A stretch of 64,000 nucleotides of DNA from Roseovarius autotrophicus (GCF_018069895.1 NZ_JAGQDH010000003.1:124001-188000); one strand, 5' to 3'. Shown: positions 50,039 through 58,394, numbered from the stretch's first letter. Numbers and translations are program-made. Notes: generated by a model not told the origin, from the sequence alone.

Positions 50039-50728
50039 ATGTCCGAGACCGATCTGAAATCCCGCCTGTTGCAGGCCGCCAAACCCCATGTGCCCTTCGA
50101 TGGGTGGAGCGAGGCCACGCTGCGGTTGGCTGCCGAGGAGGCGCGCGTTGCGGCCGCGCTGGTCACGGCGGTGTTTCCGCGCGGTGCCGTCGATCTGGCG
50201 CTGGCCTATCACGAGGAGGGAGATGCCGCGATGCTGGCGCGGCTGGCCGAGGCCGATCTGGGCGCGATGCGGTTTCGGGACCGGGTGGCGTTTGCCGTGC
50301 GCGCCCGGCTGGAGGCAGTCGAGGATCGCGAACTGGTGCGGCGCGGCATGACGCTTTTCGCCCTGCCGCAACACGCCGCCGACGGCGCGCGCGCGCTCTG
50401 GTCCACCGCCGACCGGATCTGGACGGTGCTGGGTGACACCTCGCAGGATATCAACTGGTATACGAAACGCGCCACGCTCTCGGGGGTTTACGGCGCGACA
50501 GTGCTCTACTGGCTGGGCGACGAGAGCGAAGGGCAGCAGGCGACATGGGAATTTCTGGACCGGCGAATCGAGGATGTGATGCGGATCGAAAAGGTGAAGG
50601 CGCAGGCGCGCGGAAACCGGCTTGTGGCGGGTCTGATGGCTGGGCCACTCTCGGTTCTGGGGCGCGTGCGCGCGCCGCAGCGGGCGTCGCATACGGGGAT
50701 GCCGGGACGTTGGAACAGGACGAACTGA
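50039..50728 (+). CDS. COQ9-family ubiquinone biosynthesis protein
   Basis: Lipid-binding accessory protein that helps the hydroxylase step of ubiquinone synthesis. The 229-residue protein has the COQ9-type C-terminal region with DTSQDINWYTKRATLSGVY and the following LYWLGDESEGQQATWEFLDRR. The ATG at 50039 has GGAGG eight bases upstream; an ATG at 50033 is too near. It precedes a quinone oxidoreductase by 13 bases and looks co-transcribed with it. Confidence 0.88.
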   Translation: MSETDLKSRLLQAAKPHVPFDGWSEATLRLAAEEARVAAALVTAVFPRGAVDLALAYHEEGDAAMLARLAEADLGAMRFRDRVAFAVRARLEAVEDRELVRRGMTLFALPQHAADGARALWSTADRIWTVLGDTSQDINWYTKRATLSGVYGATVLYWLGDESEGQQATWEFLDRRIEDVMRIEKVKAQARGNRLVAGLMAGPLSVLGRVRAPQRASHTGMPGRWNRTN

Positions 50729-50741
50729 GGAAGGTCAGACA

Positions 50742-51725
50742 ATGAGCGAAACGATGCACGCGGTCGAGATCATCGAACCGGGCGGGCCGGAGGTGCTTAT
50801 GCTCACCACCCGACCCCGACCCGTGGCGCGGGCGGGCGAGGTGGTAATTCGGCTGGCATATGCGGGGGTGAACCGGCCCGACGCGCTACAACGCGCGGGC
50901 AGTTATGCGCCGCCGAAAGGCGCCTCGGACCTGCCGGGGCTGGAGGGCGCGGGCGAGATTGTGGCGCTTGGTGCCGGCGTCAGCGGCTGGCGGTTGGGCG
51001 ATGTGGTCTGCGCATTGCTGCCCGGCGGCGGCTATGCCGAGTATGTGGCGACGCCCGCCGCGCATTGCCTGCCTGTGCCGGCGGGCATGGATCTCAAGGA
51101 GGCCGCCTGCCTGCCCGAGACCTTCTTCACGGTCTGGTCCAACGTGTTTCAGCGCGGTGGCCTGAAGGGGGGCGAGCGGTTTCTTGTGCATGGCGGCTCA
51201 TCGGGCATCGGCACCACCGCGATCCAGCTTGCCCATGCCTTTGGCGCGCGGGTCTTCGCCACCGCCGGGTCGGCGGAGAAGTGTGCGGTCTGCGAGGATC
51301 TGGGGGCAGAACGCGCGATCAATTATCGCGAGTCGGATTTCGTCGAGGTGCTTCGCGCCGAGGGTGGGGCGGATCTGATCCTCGACATGGTGGGCGGCGA
51401 TTACCTGCCGCGCAACGTGCGCGCGCTCGCCGATGACGGGCGGCTGGTTCAGATCGCATTCCTGCAAGGGCCGAAAGTAGAGCTGAATTTTGCGCAGGTG
51501 ATGATGCGGCGGCTGACTATCACCGGCAGCACGCTGCGCCCGCAAGGCGATCTGGCCAAGGCGCGCATCGCCGAAGACCTGCGCGCGGAGGTCTGGCCGC
51601 TTCTGGAGGCGGGGCGGATCGCACCGGTGATCGATTCCGAATTCCCGCTGGCCGAGGCGGCTGCGGCCCATGCGCGGATGGAAACAAGTGCGCATATCGG
51701 CAAGATCGTTCTCAGGATTCAGTAA
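50742..51725 (+). CDS. Zinc-type NAD(P)H:quinone oxidoreductase (PIG3-like)
   Basis: MDR-superfamily reductase of 327 residues that transfers NADPH electrons to quinones or activated alkenes. It has the N-terminal AYAGVNRPDALQRAG, the quinone oxidoreductase segment GLEGAGEIVALG and the Rossmann motif VHGGSSGIGTTA near residue 150. No catalytic zinc site (Cys/His pattern of alcohol dehydrogenases) is visible, as expected for quinone oxidoreductases. It follows COQ9. A terminator lies just after it. Confidence 0.85.
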   Translation: MSETMHAVEIIEPGGPEVLMLTTRPRPVARAGEVVIRLAYAGVNRPDALQRAGSYAPPKGASDLPGLEGAGEIVALGAGVSGWRLGDVVCALLPGGGYAEYVATPAAHCLPVPAGMDLKEAACLPETFFTVWSNVFQRGGLKGGERFLVHGGSSGIGTTAIQLAHAFGARVFATAGSAEKCAVCEDLGAERAINYRESDFVEVLRAEGGADLILDMVGGDYLPRNVRALADDGRLVQIAFLQGPKVELNFAQVMMRRLTITGSTLRPQGDLAKARIAEDLRAEVWPLLEAGRIAPVIDSEFPLAEAAAAHARMETSAHIGKIVLRIQ

Positions 51726-51731
51726 CCTGCG

Positions 51732-51752
51732 CCCGGCGGCACGGCCGGGTTT
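51732..51752 (+). terminator. Rho-independent terminator after the quinone oxidoreductase gene
   Basis: CCCGGC at 51732-51737 pairs with GCCGGG at 51744-51749 across six bases and is followed by TTT. Confidence 0.75.
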
Positions 51753-52117
51753 CCGAATATGTCCGGAACGATGACGCAGGGTTCGGCGCGCGTCATATGT
51801 GTAGGGCGTCTGGTCAGGTGACAGGCCCCGGGGGTGTGCGCAACTTGCCGCACGTCCCGCGTGGCTCCGGCATTACTGCGGGCATCAGATCGCGGTCAAC
51901 TGGCACAGCATGATCGGAATGGCCAGGCTGACAGCTATCAGGCCCGCTGTCCGCTGCGCGCAGGGATCGACGATCAGGGCGCATCTCGGGGCTTTTCTTT
52001 TCATTGCGCCTTGCGTATATGACAGCAGATTTCCCCGACAATGGAAACTTGTTCTGGACCGCCGGAACCGCCCTTTCCGGGTCATGGGGAAGATTTGAGC
52101 GAAGGAGAATTGGCATC
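51753..52117. other. Intergenic region before trcR
   Basis: 365 bases without an assigned gene. It includes the small minus-strand open reading frame listed separately and an upstream leader for trcR ending in GAAGGAGAATT. A TATATG at about 52015-52020 is a possible -10 for trcR. GGACCGCCGGAACCGCCC to GGGTC at about 52057-52084 can form a GC hairpin in the leader. Nothing else was identified. Confidence 0.4.
51885..52004 (-). CDS. Possible 39-residue membrane peptide
   Basis: A minus-strand frame encoding 39 residues with an N-terminal basic start (MKRKAPRCA) and a C-terminal hydrophobic helix (AGLIAVSLAIPIMLCQLTAI). AAGGCGC lies just before the ATG, and TTGTCG-16-TATACG would be a promoter 20-50 bases upstream. 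No family was recognised. It could be chance, because the frame is short and contains a rare ATA codon. Confidence 0.25.
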   Translation of the reverse strand: MKRKAPRCALIVDPCAQRTAGLIAVSLAIPIMLCQLTAI

Positions 52118-52885
52118 ATGTCCAAGCCGATCATGGCCAAGGCCACCGCCGTCTGGCTGGTGGACAACACGACGATCAGTTTCAAGCAGATCGCCGATTT
52201 CTGCGGGATGCACGAGTTGGAGGTGCAGGGCATCGCCGATGGCGACGTGGCCGCGGGCGTCAAGGGGTTCGATCCCATCGCCAACAACCAGTTGACCGAG
52301 GCCGAGATCGCCAAAGCCGAGGCCGATCCGGCGCACAAGCTGCACCTCAAGTTCAACCCCTCCGCCGTGGGCGAGGAAAAGCGCCGCGGCCCGCGCTACA
52401 CGCCGCTGTCGAAACGGCAAGACCGCCCGAACGCGATCTTGTGGCTCGTGAAGTTCCACCCCGAACTGGCCGACAGCCAGATCGCCAAGCTGGTGGGCAC
52501 CACCAAGCCCACGATCACCTCGATCCGAGAGCGCACGCACTGGAACATCTCCAACATGCAGCCCATCGACCCGGTGGCGCTTGGCCTGTGCAAGCAGTCC
52601 GAACTTGATGCCGCCGTGCAAAAGGCCGGCGCCAAGAAGGCCGCCGAGGGCGCGGCGCTGAGCGATGACGAGCGGCGCAAGCTGCTGAGCACCGAGCAGA
52701 GCCTGAGCGCGGAGTCGGAGCCGCGCATCCCCACCGCGATAGAGGGGCTGGAGACCTTTACCCTTGGCGGTGGTGAGCGCGAGGCGCCGGCAAAGCAATA
52801 CGACGCCGACAGCTTTTTCAATCTTCCCGAAACCGATACCGATACCGATACCGATGACGAGGACGAGGACGAATTCCGCCGCTGA
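52118..52885 (+). CDS. trcR: Cell-cycle transcriptional regulator TrcR (DUF1013)
   Basis: A 255-residue protein of the DUF1013 family, a cell-cycle-linked transcriptional regulator conserved in alphaproteobacteria. The N-terminal two-thirds (KATAVWLVDNTTISFKQIADFCGMHELEVQGI) looks like a helix-turn-helix domain, then KRRGPRYTPLSKRQDRP and HPELADSQIAKLVGTTKPTI follow. The C-terminus is disordered and ends in a run of Asp-Thr and Asp-Glu encoded by four ACCGAT hexamers. The ATG at 52118 is the best choice; an upstream frame runs through the intergenic region. A strong terminator follows. Confidence 0.87.
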   Translation: MSKPIMAKATAVWLVDNTTISFKQIADFCGMHELEVQGIADGDVAAGVKGFDPIANNQLTEAEIAKAEADPAHKLHLKFNPSAVGEEKRRGPRYTPLSKRQDRPNAILWLVKFHPELADSQIAKLVGTTKPTITSIRERTHWNISNMQPIDPVALGLCKQSELDAAVQKAGAKKAAEGAALSDDERRKLLSTEQSLSAESEPRIPTAIEGLETFTLGGGEREAPAKQYDADSFFNLPETDTDTDTDDEDEDEFRR

Positions 52886-52909
52886 GCGGTGTATAGATCC
52901 AGAGAGATG

Positions 52910-52940
52910 GGCCCGGAGCGCTGAAGCGCCCGGGCCTTTT
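52910..52940 (+). terminator. Rho-independent terminator after trcR
   Basis: GGCCCG at 52910-52915 pairs with CGGGCC at 52931-52936 and continues into a GCGC/GCGC extension, with a four-base TGAA loop at 52922-52925. TTTT follows at 52937-52940. It is one of the strongest terminators in the window. Confidence 0.9.
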
Positions 52941-53002
52941 GTTGTCTTGACCGCAGGGCCGTGACCGGGGCTGATGTGTCGGAACGGGCGCGGAGGGTGG
53001 CC

Positions 53003-54136
53003 ATGACCATTGCGGTGATCGGGCGGGGGCTGATCGGTTCGGCGGCGGCGCGACATCTGGCCCGCGCGGGGCATGAGGTGGTGTTGATCGGCCCCGACGA
53101 GCCGGTGGCGATAGTGGCGCACCAGGGGGTCTTTGCCAGCCATTACGACGAGGGGCGCATCACCCGCAGTCTTGACCCAGATCCGTTCTGGAGCCGCGCA
53201 AGCCGCACCTCGATCGCACGCTATGCCGATATCGAGGCCGAAAGCGGTATCGGCTTTTATACCGAGCGTGGTGTGGTCATGGCCGGGCCTGAGGGCAGCG
53301 ATGTAATGGCGCGGATCGGCGCTGTTGCGGCGCGCGACGGCACGGTCTGCGATCGGCTCGACGATGTGGGCCTTGTTGCGCGCTTTCCCGATTTCCGCTT
53401 TCCCTCCGGCACGATGGGCTGGCACGAGCCGCACAATGCCGGCCATATCAGCCCTCGCCGTCTGGTGTCCGCGCAGACCCGCGCGGCGGAACGGGCGGGC
53501 GCGGTTGTAATCGCGGCGCGGGTGCTGGCGCTTGAGGAGAGCGGCTCTGGCGTGGTAATCCGGCATGAGGGCGGCGAGATGCGCGCCGCGCGGGTGCTGG
53601 TTGCGGCGGGGGGGTACACCAACACGCTCCTGCCCGAGGCGCTGCCGCTTACCGTTATGGCGCGCACGGTGGCGTTTTTCGAGGTGAGCGAGGCCGAGGC
53701 ATTGCGGTTTGCCGCCCTGCCGCCGCTCATCTACCTGCACGCGCATGGCGACGGGCCGTATCTCTTGCCGCCGATCCGCTATCCGGACGGGCGGTTTTAT
53801 CTCAAGATGGGGGGTGATCCGGTGGATGTGCCGCTCTCATCCGGCGAGGAGATAAGCGACTGGTTTCGCTCGGGCGGCAGCGCCGAAGTGGCGGCTTTTC
53901 TGGAGGCCGGGTTGCGCGCGAGGATGCCGGGGCTGGCGATCCGAAGCGTGAGCCGCGCCGCCTGCGTCACCACCTTCACGCCTGAAGACCGGGCGCGCAT
54001 CGCCATGGTCTCGTCGCGCATCGGCGTGGCCACGGCAGGGTGCGGGCGCGGCGCGAAGTGCTCGGATGAGTTGGGCCGGTTCGGGGCGCAGGTGATCCTC
54101 GGACAGGGCCTGCCGAACTGGGCGCGGGCGATCTGA
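53003..54136 (+). CDS. FAD-dependent amine oxidase-like protein (DAO family)
   Basis: A 377-residue flavoprotein of the glycine/sarcosine oxidase family. IGRGLIGSAAARHLARAG at the N-terminus binds FAD. ACVTTFTPEDR near residue 315 carries a Cys where monomeric sarcosine oxidase has its covalent flavin link, so FAD might be covalently bound. The substrate is an N-methyl or secondary amine by family, but is not known. The ATG at 53003 follows GGAGGGTGG. It lies upstream of the decarboxylase gene, separated by a structured leader. Confidence 0.78.
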   Translation: MTIAVIGRGLIGSAAARHLARAGHEVVLIGPDEPVAIVAHQGVFASHYDEGRITRSLDPDPFWSRASRTSIARYADIEAESGIGFYTERGVVMAGPEGSDVMARIGAVAARDGTVCDRLDDVGLVARFPDFRFPSGTMGWHEPHNAGHISPRRLVSAQTRAAERAGAVVIAARVLALEESGSGVVIRHEGGEMRAARVLVAAGGYTNTLLPEALPLTVMARTVAFFEVSEAEALRFAALPPLIYLHAHGDGPYLLPPIRYPDGRFYLKMGGDPVDVPLSSGEEISDWFRSGGSAEVAAFLEAGLRARMPGLAIRSVSRAACVTTFTPEDRARIAMVSSRIGVATAGCGRGAKCSDELGRFGAQVILGQGLPNWARAI

Positions 54137-54169
54137 GCGCAACCGTCAAAAATCTTCATTCAGCCTGTA

Positions 54170-54326
54170 GAAATTTCTTGCGCGAGTCGTCGCATGGCCC
54201 TATCTGCGCGCCCATAGACGCCAACGCACGCGCCTCTGGCCGGTGGGACATCCACCCGTGTTTACGTAGCGACGGTAACGTCTCCTGTTGGAACTGGTCG
54301 GGTGAAAGCCCGGGTCTTGATCGGAG
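54170..54326 (+). ncRNA. speF-like leader RNA upstream of the ornithine decarboxylase-like gene
   Basis: The 196-base gap before the decarboxylase contains several short hairpins: GGTGG-CCACC at 54242-54256, GACG-GTAA-CGTC at 54271-54282 with a GTAA tetraloop, and CGGGT-GAAA-GCCCG at 54299-54312, just before the Shine-Dalgarno CGGAG (54322-54326). An alphaproteobacterial conserved leader called the speF motif is known upstream of ornithine decarboxylases, and this placement fits. Exact boundaries are not certain and I could not align it to the Rfam model. Confidence 0.55.
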
Positions 54327-54332
54327 ATGACC

Positions 54333-55505
54333 ATGAACGCTTACGTAAACCCGCTCGCGGGCGGTGACGCCGTTTTCGCGCCTTCCCCTCTTGTAGATTA
54401 TATCCGTGCCCGCGATTTCGATCGTCCGACGCTGGTCATCCATCGTGAGACCGTGGCGCGTCAGTATCGCGCGCTGAAATCCGGCCTGGGCCGCGCGGAT
54501 ATCCACTATGCGGTCAAGGCGAACCCGGCGCGCGAAGTGATCGAGGTGCTGATCGCCGAGGGCAGCCATTTCGACGCCGCCTCGCGCGGGGAGATCGAGC
54601 TTTGCCTCGGCCTTGGGGCTGCGCCCGAGACGGTTTCCTTTGGCAACACCGTCAAGCGTGCCTCTGACATCGCCTTCGCACATCGCGCCGGAATCACGCT
54701 CTTTGCCGCCGACAGCGAAATGGAGCTTGAGAAGATCGCCGATCACGCGCCAGGGGCAGAAGTCTATATCCGCCTTCTGGTGGGGGCGACCGGGGCGGAC
54801 TGGCCCTTGAGCCGCAAGTTCGGTTGTGCGCCCGAGCGCGCGTTGGCGCTGATGGATCATGCCGCCGCACTTGGCCTTGCGCCCGTGGGCCTGTCGTTCC
54901 ACGTTGGGTCACAGACCCGCCGCGCGGAGATGTGGCGCGAGACGCTCGACCGCGTATCGGGTGTCTGGGCCGAGGCGCGCGCCGCCGGGCACGCGCTCTC
55001 GCTCATCAATATCGGCGGCGGCTTTCCGGCCTGCTATGGTGAGGCGATCGATGCCCCCGAGAGCTATGCCGCCCAGGTCATGGCGATGGTCGAGCCGCGC
55101 TTTCCTGGCGCTCTGCGCGTCATGGCCGAGCCGGGGCGCGGCATGGTGGCCGAGGCGGGGATGATCGCCGCCGAGGTTCTGCTGGTCAGCCGCAAGGCTG
55201 AGGATGATCTCTGCCGCTGGGTCTATCTCGATATCGGGCGGTTTTCCGGGCTGGCCGAGACCGAGGGCGAGGCGATCCGCTATCAGTTCCTGAGCGACCG
55301 GGATCACGAGGCGACCGGGCCTTGCATCCTTGCCGGTCCGTCCTGCGACAGCGCCGATGTGCTTTATGAAAAGCGGCCCGTGGCGCTGCCGCTCGGGCTG
55401 CGGGCCGGCGATCGGGTGATGATCCGAAATTGCGGGGCCTATACGTCGAGCTATTCCTCGGTGGGCTTCAACGGTTTTCCGCCGCTCGATGTGGTGGTGA
55501 TCTGA
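54333..55505 (+). CDS. Type III PLP ornithine/lysine decarboxylase-like enzyme
   Basis: Decarboxylates ornithine (or lysine) to putrescine (or cadaverine). The 390-residue protein has the PLP lysine in HYAVKANP near residue 70, FHVGSQT, INIGGGFP, EPGRGMVAEAG and the substrate-binding Cys-Asp pair in GPSCDSADVL near 340, in the eukaryotic-type ODC fold. The ATG at 54333 is six bases from CGGAG; that at 54327 is too near it. A structured leader upstream suggests polyamine-responsive control. It ends at a shared terminator with the convergent aminotransferase gene. Confidence 0.88.
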   Translation: MNAYVNPLAGGDAVFAPSPLVDYIRARDFDRPTLVIHRETVARQYRALKSGLGRADIHYAVKANPAREVIEVLIAEGSHFDAASRGEIELCLGLGAAPETVSFGNTVKRASDIAFAHRAGITLFAADSEMELEKIADHAPGAEVYIRLLVGATGADWPLSRKFGCAPERALALMDHAAALGLAPVGLSFHVGSQTRRAEMWRETLDRVSGVWAEARAAGHALSLINIGGGFPACYGEAIDAPESYAAQVMAMVEPRFPGALRVMAEPGRGMVAEAGMIAAEVLLVSRKAEDDLCRWVYLDIGRFSGLAETEGEAIRYQFLSDRDHEATGPCILAGPSCDSADVLYEKRPVALPLGLRAGDRVMIRNCGAYTSSYSSVGFNGFPPLDVVVI

Positions 55506-55513
55506 CAGCAAGA

Positions 55514-55544
55514 ACCGCCCCGGAGCATGCTGCGCCGGGGCGGT
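55514..55544. terminator. Bidirectional terminator between the decarboxylase and tpa
   Basis: ACCGCCCCGG at 55514-55523 pairs perfectly with CCGGGGCGGT at 55535-55544 with an 11-base loop. It is followed on the plus strand by ATTCGTTT and ends both converging transcripts. Confidence 0.85.
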
Positions 55545-55550
55545 ATTCGT

Positions 55551-56948
55551 TTAGCCGAACACCCGACCAAGCGCCGCATCCGTCGCCGACACGAGTGTGT
55601 CGATGTCGTCCTTGGTGGCAATGAGCGCGGGCGAATAGCACAGCGTGTTGTTGAAGCCGGGGATCGAGCGGTTGGTGGCCCCGATGATGACGCCCTGCGC
55701 CATGCAATCCGCGACAACGGCCTGCACCATCTTTTCCGGGGCCGGTTCCCTGGTGGTGCGGTCCGCAACCAGTTCCGCACCCAGGAACAGCCCCTTGCCG
55801 CGCACATTGCCAATGGCGATGTGCTTGTCCTGAAGGGCGCGCAACTGATCAAGCATGTAATCGCCCATGGCGGCCGTATTCTCCAGCAGCCCCTCCTCCT
55901 CGATGATCGCCATGTTTTCCAGCGCAGCGGCCGGCCCTGCCGTGCAGCCGCCGAAGGTCGAGATATCGCGGAAATAGTTCAGCGGGTCACTGGCGTCGTC
56001 GCGGAACATCTCGAAGACACGCTCGTTGGTCACACAGCAGGCGATGGCGGCGTAACCGCTCGCCACCCCTTTGGCCATGGTGACGAAATCCGGCTCCACC
56101 CCGTAATGCTGATAGCCGAACCAGGTGCCGGTGCGCCCGATGCCGCACACAACCTCGTCGATATGCAGCAGGATGTCGTATTTTCGGCAAATCTCCTGCA
56201 CGCGGGGCCAATACCCCTCGGGCGGCACGATCACGCCACCGCCTGCGGTCACGGGTTCAAGGCAGAGCGCGCCCACCGTGTCGGGGCCTTCGGCAAGAAT
56301 GACTTCTTCAATCGCGTTGGCGGCGGCGACGCCATAGGCCTCGCCCTCCAGATCCCATTGTGCGCGGTATTCGAGACAATGCGGCACCCGCACGAAGCCC
56401 GGCGCGAAGGGGCCGTATTGCGCATTGCGCTCGTCCTGTCCCCCCGCCGAGAGACAGGCCAGCGTCGTGCCGTGATAATCGCGGTCGCGGTAGAGGATCT
56501 TGTGCTTTCTGCCGCCATACCGCTTGTGCGCGATCTGGCGGACCATCTTGAACGCCTTTTCGTTGGCCTCGGAGCCGGAATTGCAGAAATAGACCCGGCT
56601 CATGCCCGGCATTTTCTCGATCAGGCGCTCCGAGAACATCGCGCCGGGGATCGAGCCGGCGGAGCCCGCGAAATAGGGCAGGCGGATCAGCTGGTCGCGC
56701 ACCGCGTTGGCGATCCGCTCGCGGCCATAGCCCACGTTCACCGTCCAGACCCCGCCGGACACACCGTCGAGGTGCTCCTTTCCCTTCTGGTCCCAGACAC
56801 GCATCCCGCGCCCCTCGATGATGATGCGCGGATCGGCCTTGGGATCGGCACCCGTCCAGGGGGCGTGCTGGATGAGGTGATGCCAGACATGGGCGCGGTC
56901 GGCCTCGACTACGCGGGCAATGTCATTGTCGAGAAGTTTTCCGTCCAT
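55551..56948 (-). CDS. tpa: Taurine-pyruvate aminotransferase (class III PLP)
   Basis: Transfers the amino group of taurine to pyruvate, giving sulfoacetaldehyde. The 465-residue protein resembles Tpa of taurine-using bacteria: the N-terminal MDGKLLDNDIARVVEADRAHVWHHL, the YFCNSGSEANEKA segment, LHIDEVVCGIGRTG and the PLP lysine in MAKGVASGYAAIA. Close relatives (beta-alanine or GABA aminotransferases) share the fold, but the adjacent taurine transporter supports Tpa. The ATG at 56948 is chosen over 56960 because TGGAGCG precedes it. It is divergent from tauA across 433 bases. Confidence 0.87.
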   Translation of the reverse strand: MDGKLLDNDIARVVEADRAHVWHHLIQHAPWTGADPKADPRIIIEGRGMRVWDQKGKEHLDGVSGGVWTVNVGYGRERIANAVRDQLIRLPYFAGSAGSIPGAMFSERLIEKMPGMSRVYFCNSGSEANEKAFKMVRQIAHKRYGGRKHKILYRDRDYHGTTLACLSAGGQDERNAQYGPFAPGFVRVPHCLEYRAQWDLEGEAYGVAAANAIEEVILAEGPDTVGALCLEPVTAGGGVIVPPEGYWPRVQEICRKYDILLHIDEVVCGIGRTGTWFGYQHYGVEPDFVTMAKGVASGYAAIACCVTNERVFEMFRDDASDPLNYFRDISTFGGCTAGPAAALENMAIIEEEGLLENTAAMGDYMLDQLRALQDKHIAIGNVRGKGLFLGAELVADRTTREPAPEKMVQAVVADCMAQGVIIGATNRSIPGFNNTLCYSPALIATKDDIDTLVSATDAALGRVFG

Positions 56949-57381
56949 GGGGCGCTCCATCGCGAATGGCCCGGCACGCGCGTATGCGCTGTGGCCGGGG
57001 ATAAGGGGGATTATCCTGATCCTGACTTCGCCGCAAATCCGGGCAGTGCGATAGGGCCAAAAGCGGCCATTCGATAAGCCCAGATACGCCTTTGGCCGCC
57101 AGGGTTGCGGCGCAGGAGGTTGAAAATTCTAGGCAATTGGTCGCGTGCGAAACCGGATCACTGTCCTTGCGTCTAATCGAAAACCTCTTTTCCAAAATGC
57201 TGAAATGGCCGCAGACTGGGGATCAAGGTGTTGATCGGCTTGCGGCGATCGGGTTCACTTTGCGGCACGGTGCCGTGACAAGAGCGGATGATGCCGAACT
57301 AGATCTGCCCAAGCCGCCGCACGCGCACGGCACGATAAGCGGGAAAATCCCGCACCACATGACCAACGGGAGAAAGACAAC
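56949..57381. promoter_or_regulatory. Divergent tpa/tauA regulatory region
   Basis: This 433-base region drives tpa (minus) and tauABC (plus). It contains two perfect inverted repeats: GGATAA-N6-TTATCC at 56999-57016, about 55 bases before tpa, and GATCAA-N4-TTGATC at 57221-57236. The sequence TGGCCGC appears three times (57059-57071 inverted, 57093-57099 and 57206-57212). A GCGGG/CCCGC hairpin is in the tauA leader at 57339-57353. No tauR gene is adjacent, so which regulator binds is unknown. Confidence 0.5.
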
Positions 57382-58374
57382 ATGACACTCAGGGCGAAAT
57401 TCCTCTCTGCCGCGGCCGGGGCTGCGCTTATGGCGGGCGCGAGCAGCGCACAGGAAATCACCGTGGCCTATTTCCTCGAATGGCCGATGCCGTTCCAGTA
57501 TGCCAAGGAAATGGGCACCTATGACGAGGAAATGGGCGTCAAGGTCAACTGGCGCGCGTTTGACACCGGCACCGCGATGAGTGCGGCCATGGCGAGCGGC
57601 GATGTGCAGATCGCGGTAAGCCAGGGCGTGCCGCCCTTCGTGGTCGCCACCAGCGCCGGGCAGGATCTGCAGGTGATCGACGTCGCGGTTTCCTATTCCG
57701 ACAATGACAACTGTGTCGCGCGGGCGGATCTGGAAATAGACAAGACCAGCGCCAAGGATCTTGAAGGCAAGAAGGTGGCCGTGCCTCTCGGCACCGCCGC
57801 GCATTACGGGTTTCTGAACCAGATGAACCATTTCGGCGTCGATATCACCACCATGGATATCGTGAACATGGCGCCGCCCGAAGGGGCAGTGGCCATCGCG
57901 CAAGGCGTGGTTGATCTCGCCTGTGGCTATGGTGGCGGCCTGAACAGGATGAAGGAGCATGGTAATGTGCTGCTGACCGGGGCAGAAAAGGAAGAACTGG
58001 GTATTCTGGTGTTCGATGTCACATCCAGCCCTGCATCCTTTGTTGCCGAGAACCCGGATCTGGTGGCCAGGTTCCTGAAGGTGACAGCCGACGCCAACGC
58101 GATGTGGAACGAGGGCTCGAAGCGCGACGAGATGCTGCCGGTGATCGCCAGGGATGCCGGGATGGACCTGGAAAGCGTCGCCCGAGACATGTCGACCTTT
58201 GTCTTTCCGTCGGTCGAAGAACAGCTTTCGGAAAAATGGCTTGGCGGCGGGGCGCAGACTTTCATGAAAGGCGTGGCCGAGGTGTTCGTCGCAGCGGGAA
58301 GCATCGACTCGGCGCTTGCCACCTATGAAAATCAGGTCAACACCGGCCCGCTCGCGGCCAGCCAGGGGATGTAA
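57382..58374 (+). CDS. tauA: Taurine ABC transporter, periplasmic substrate-binding protein
   Basis: Periplasmic taurine receptor. The 330-residue protein has a clear signal peptide (MTLRAKFLSAAAGAALMAGASSAQ) followed by the binding fold with EITVAYFLEWPMPFQYAKEMG. Its downstream partners are the ATPase and permease. A long hairpin follows the stop (58395-58423) that may stabilise the tauA transcript. An AACGGGAGAAAG ribosome site precedes the ATG. Confidence 0.9.
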   Translation: MTLRAKFLSAAAGAALMAGASSAQEITVAYFLEWPMPFQYAKEMGTYDEEMGVKVNWRAFDTGTAMSAAMASGDVQIAVSQGVPPFVVATSAGQDLQVIDVAVSYSDNDNCVARADLEIDKTSAKDLEGKKVAVPLGTAAHYGFLNQMNHFGVDITTMDIVNMAPPEGAVAIAQGVVDLACGYGGGLNRMKEHGNVLLTGAEKEELGILVFDVTSSPASFVAENPDLVARFLKVTADANAMWNEGSKRDEMLPVIARDAGMDLESVARDMSTFVFPSVEEQLSEKWLGGGAQTFMKGVAEVFVAAGSIDSALATYENQVNTGPLAASQGM

Positions 58375-58394
58375 TCCCCCGACAAGGGGTGCAA

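Noticed and set aside
55527-57077. 516-residue open frame antisense to tpa
   Set aside because: It is antisense to tpa, which has PLP and N-terminal motifs; the frame has no recognisable domain.
57059-57212. Three TGGCCGC sequences in the tauA upstream region as a regulator motif
   Set aside because: This 7-mer is frequent in GC-rich DNA, so three copies in 433 bases are weak evidence; I kept it only as a note within the regulatory region.
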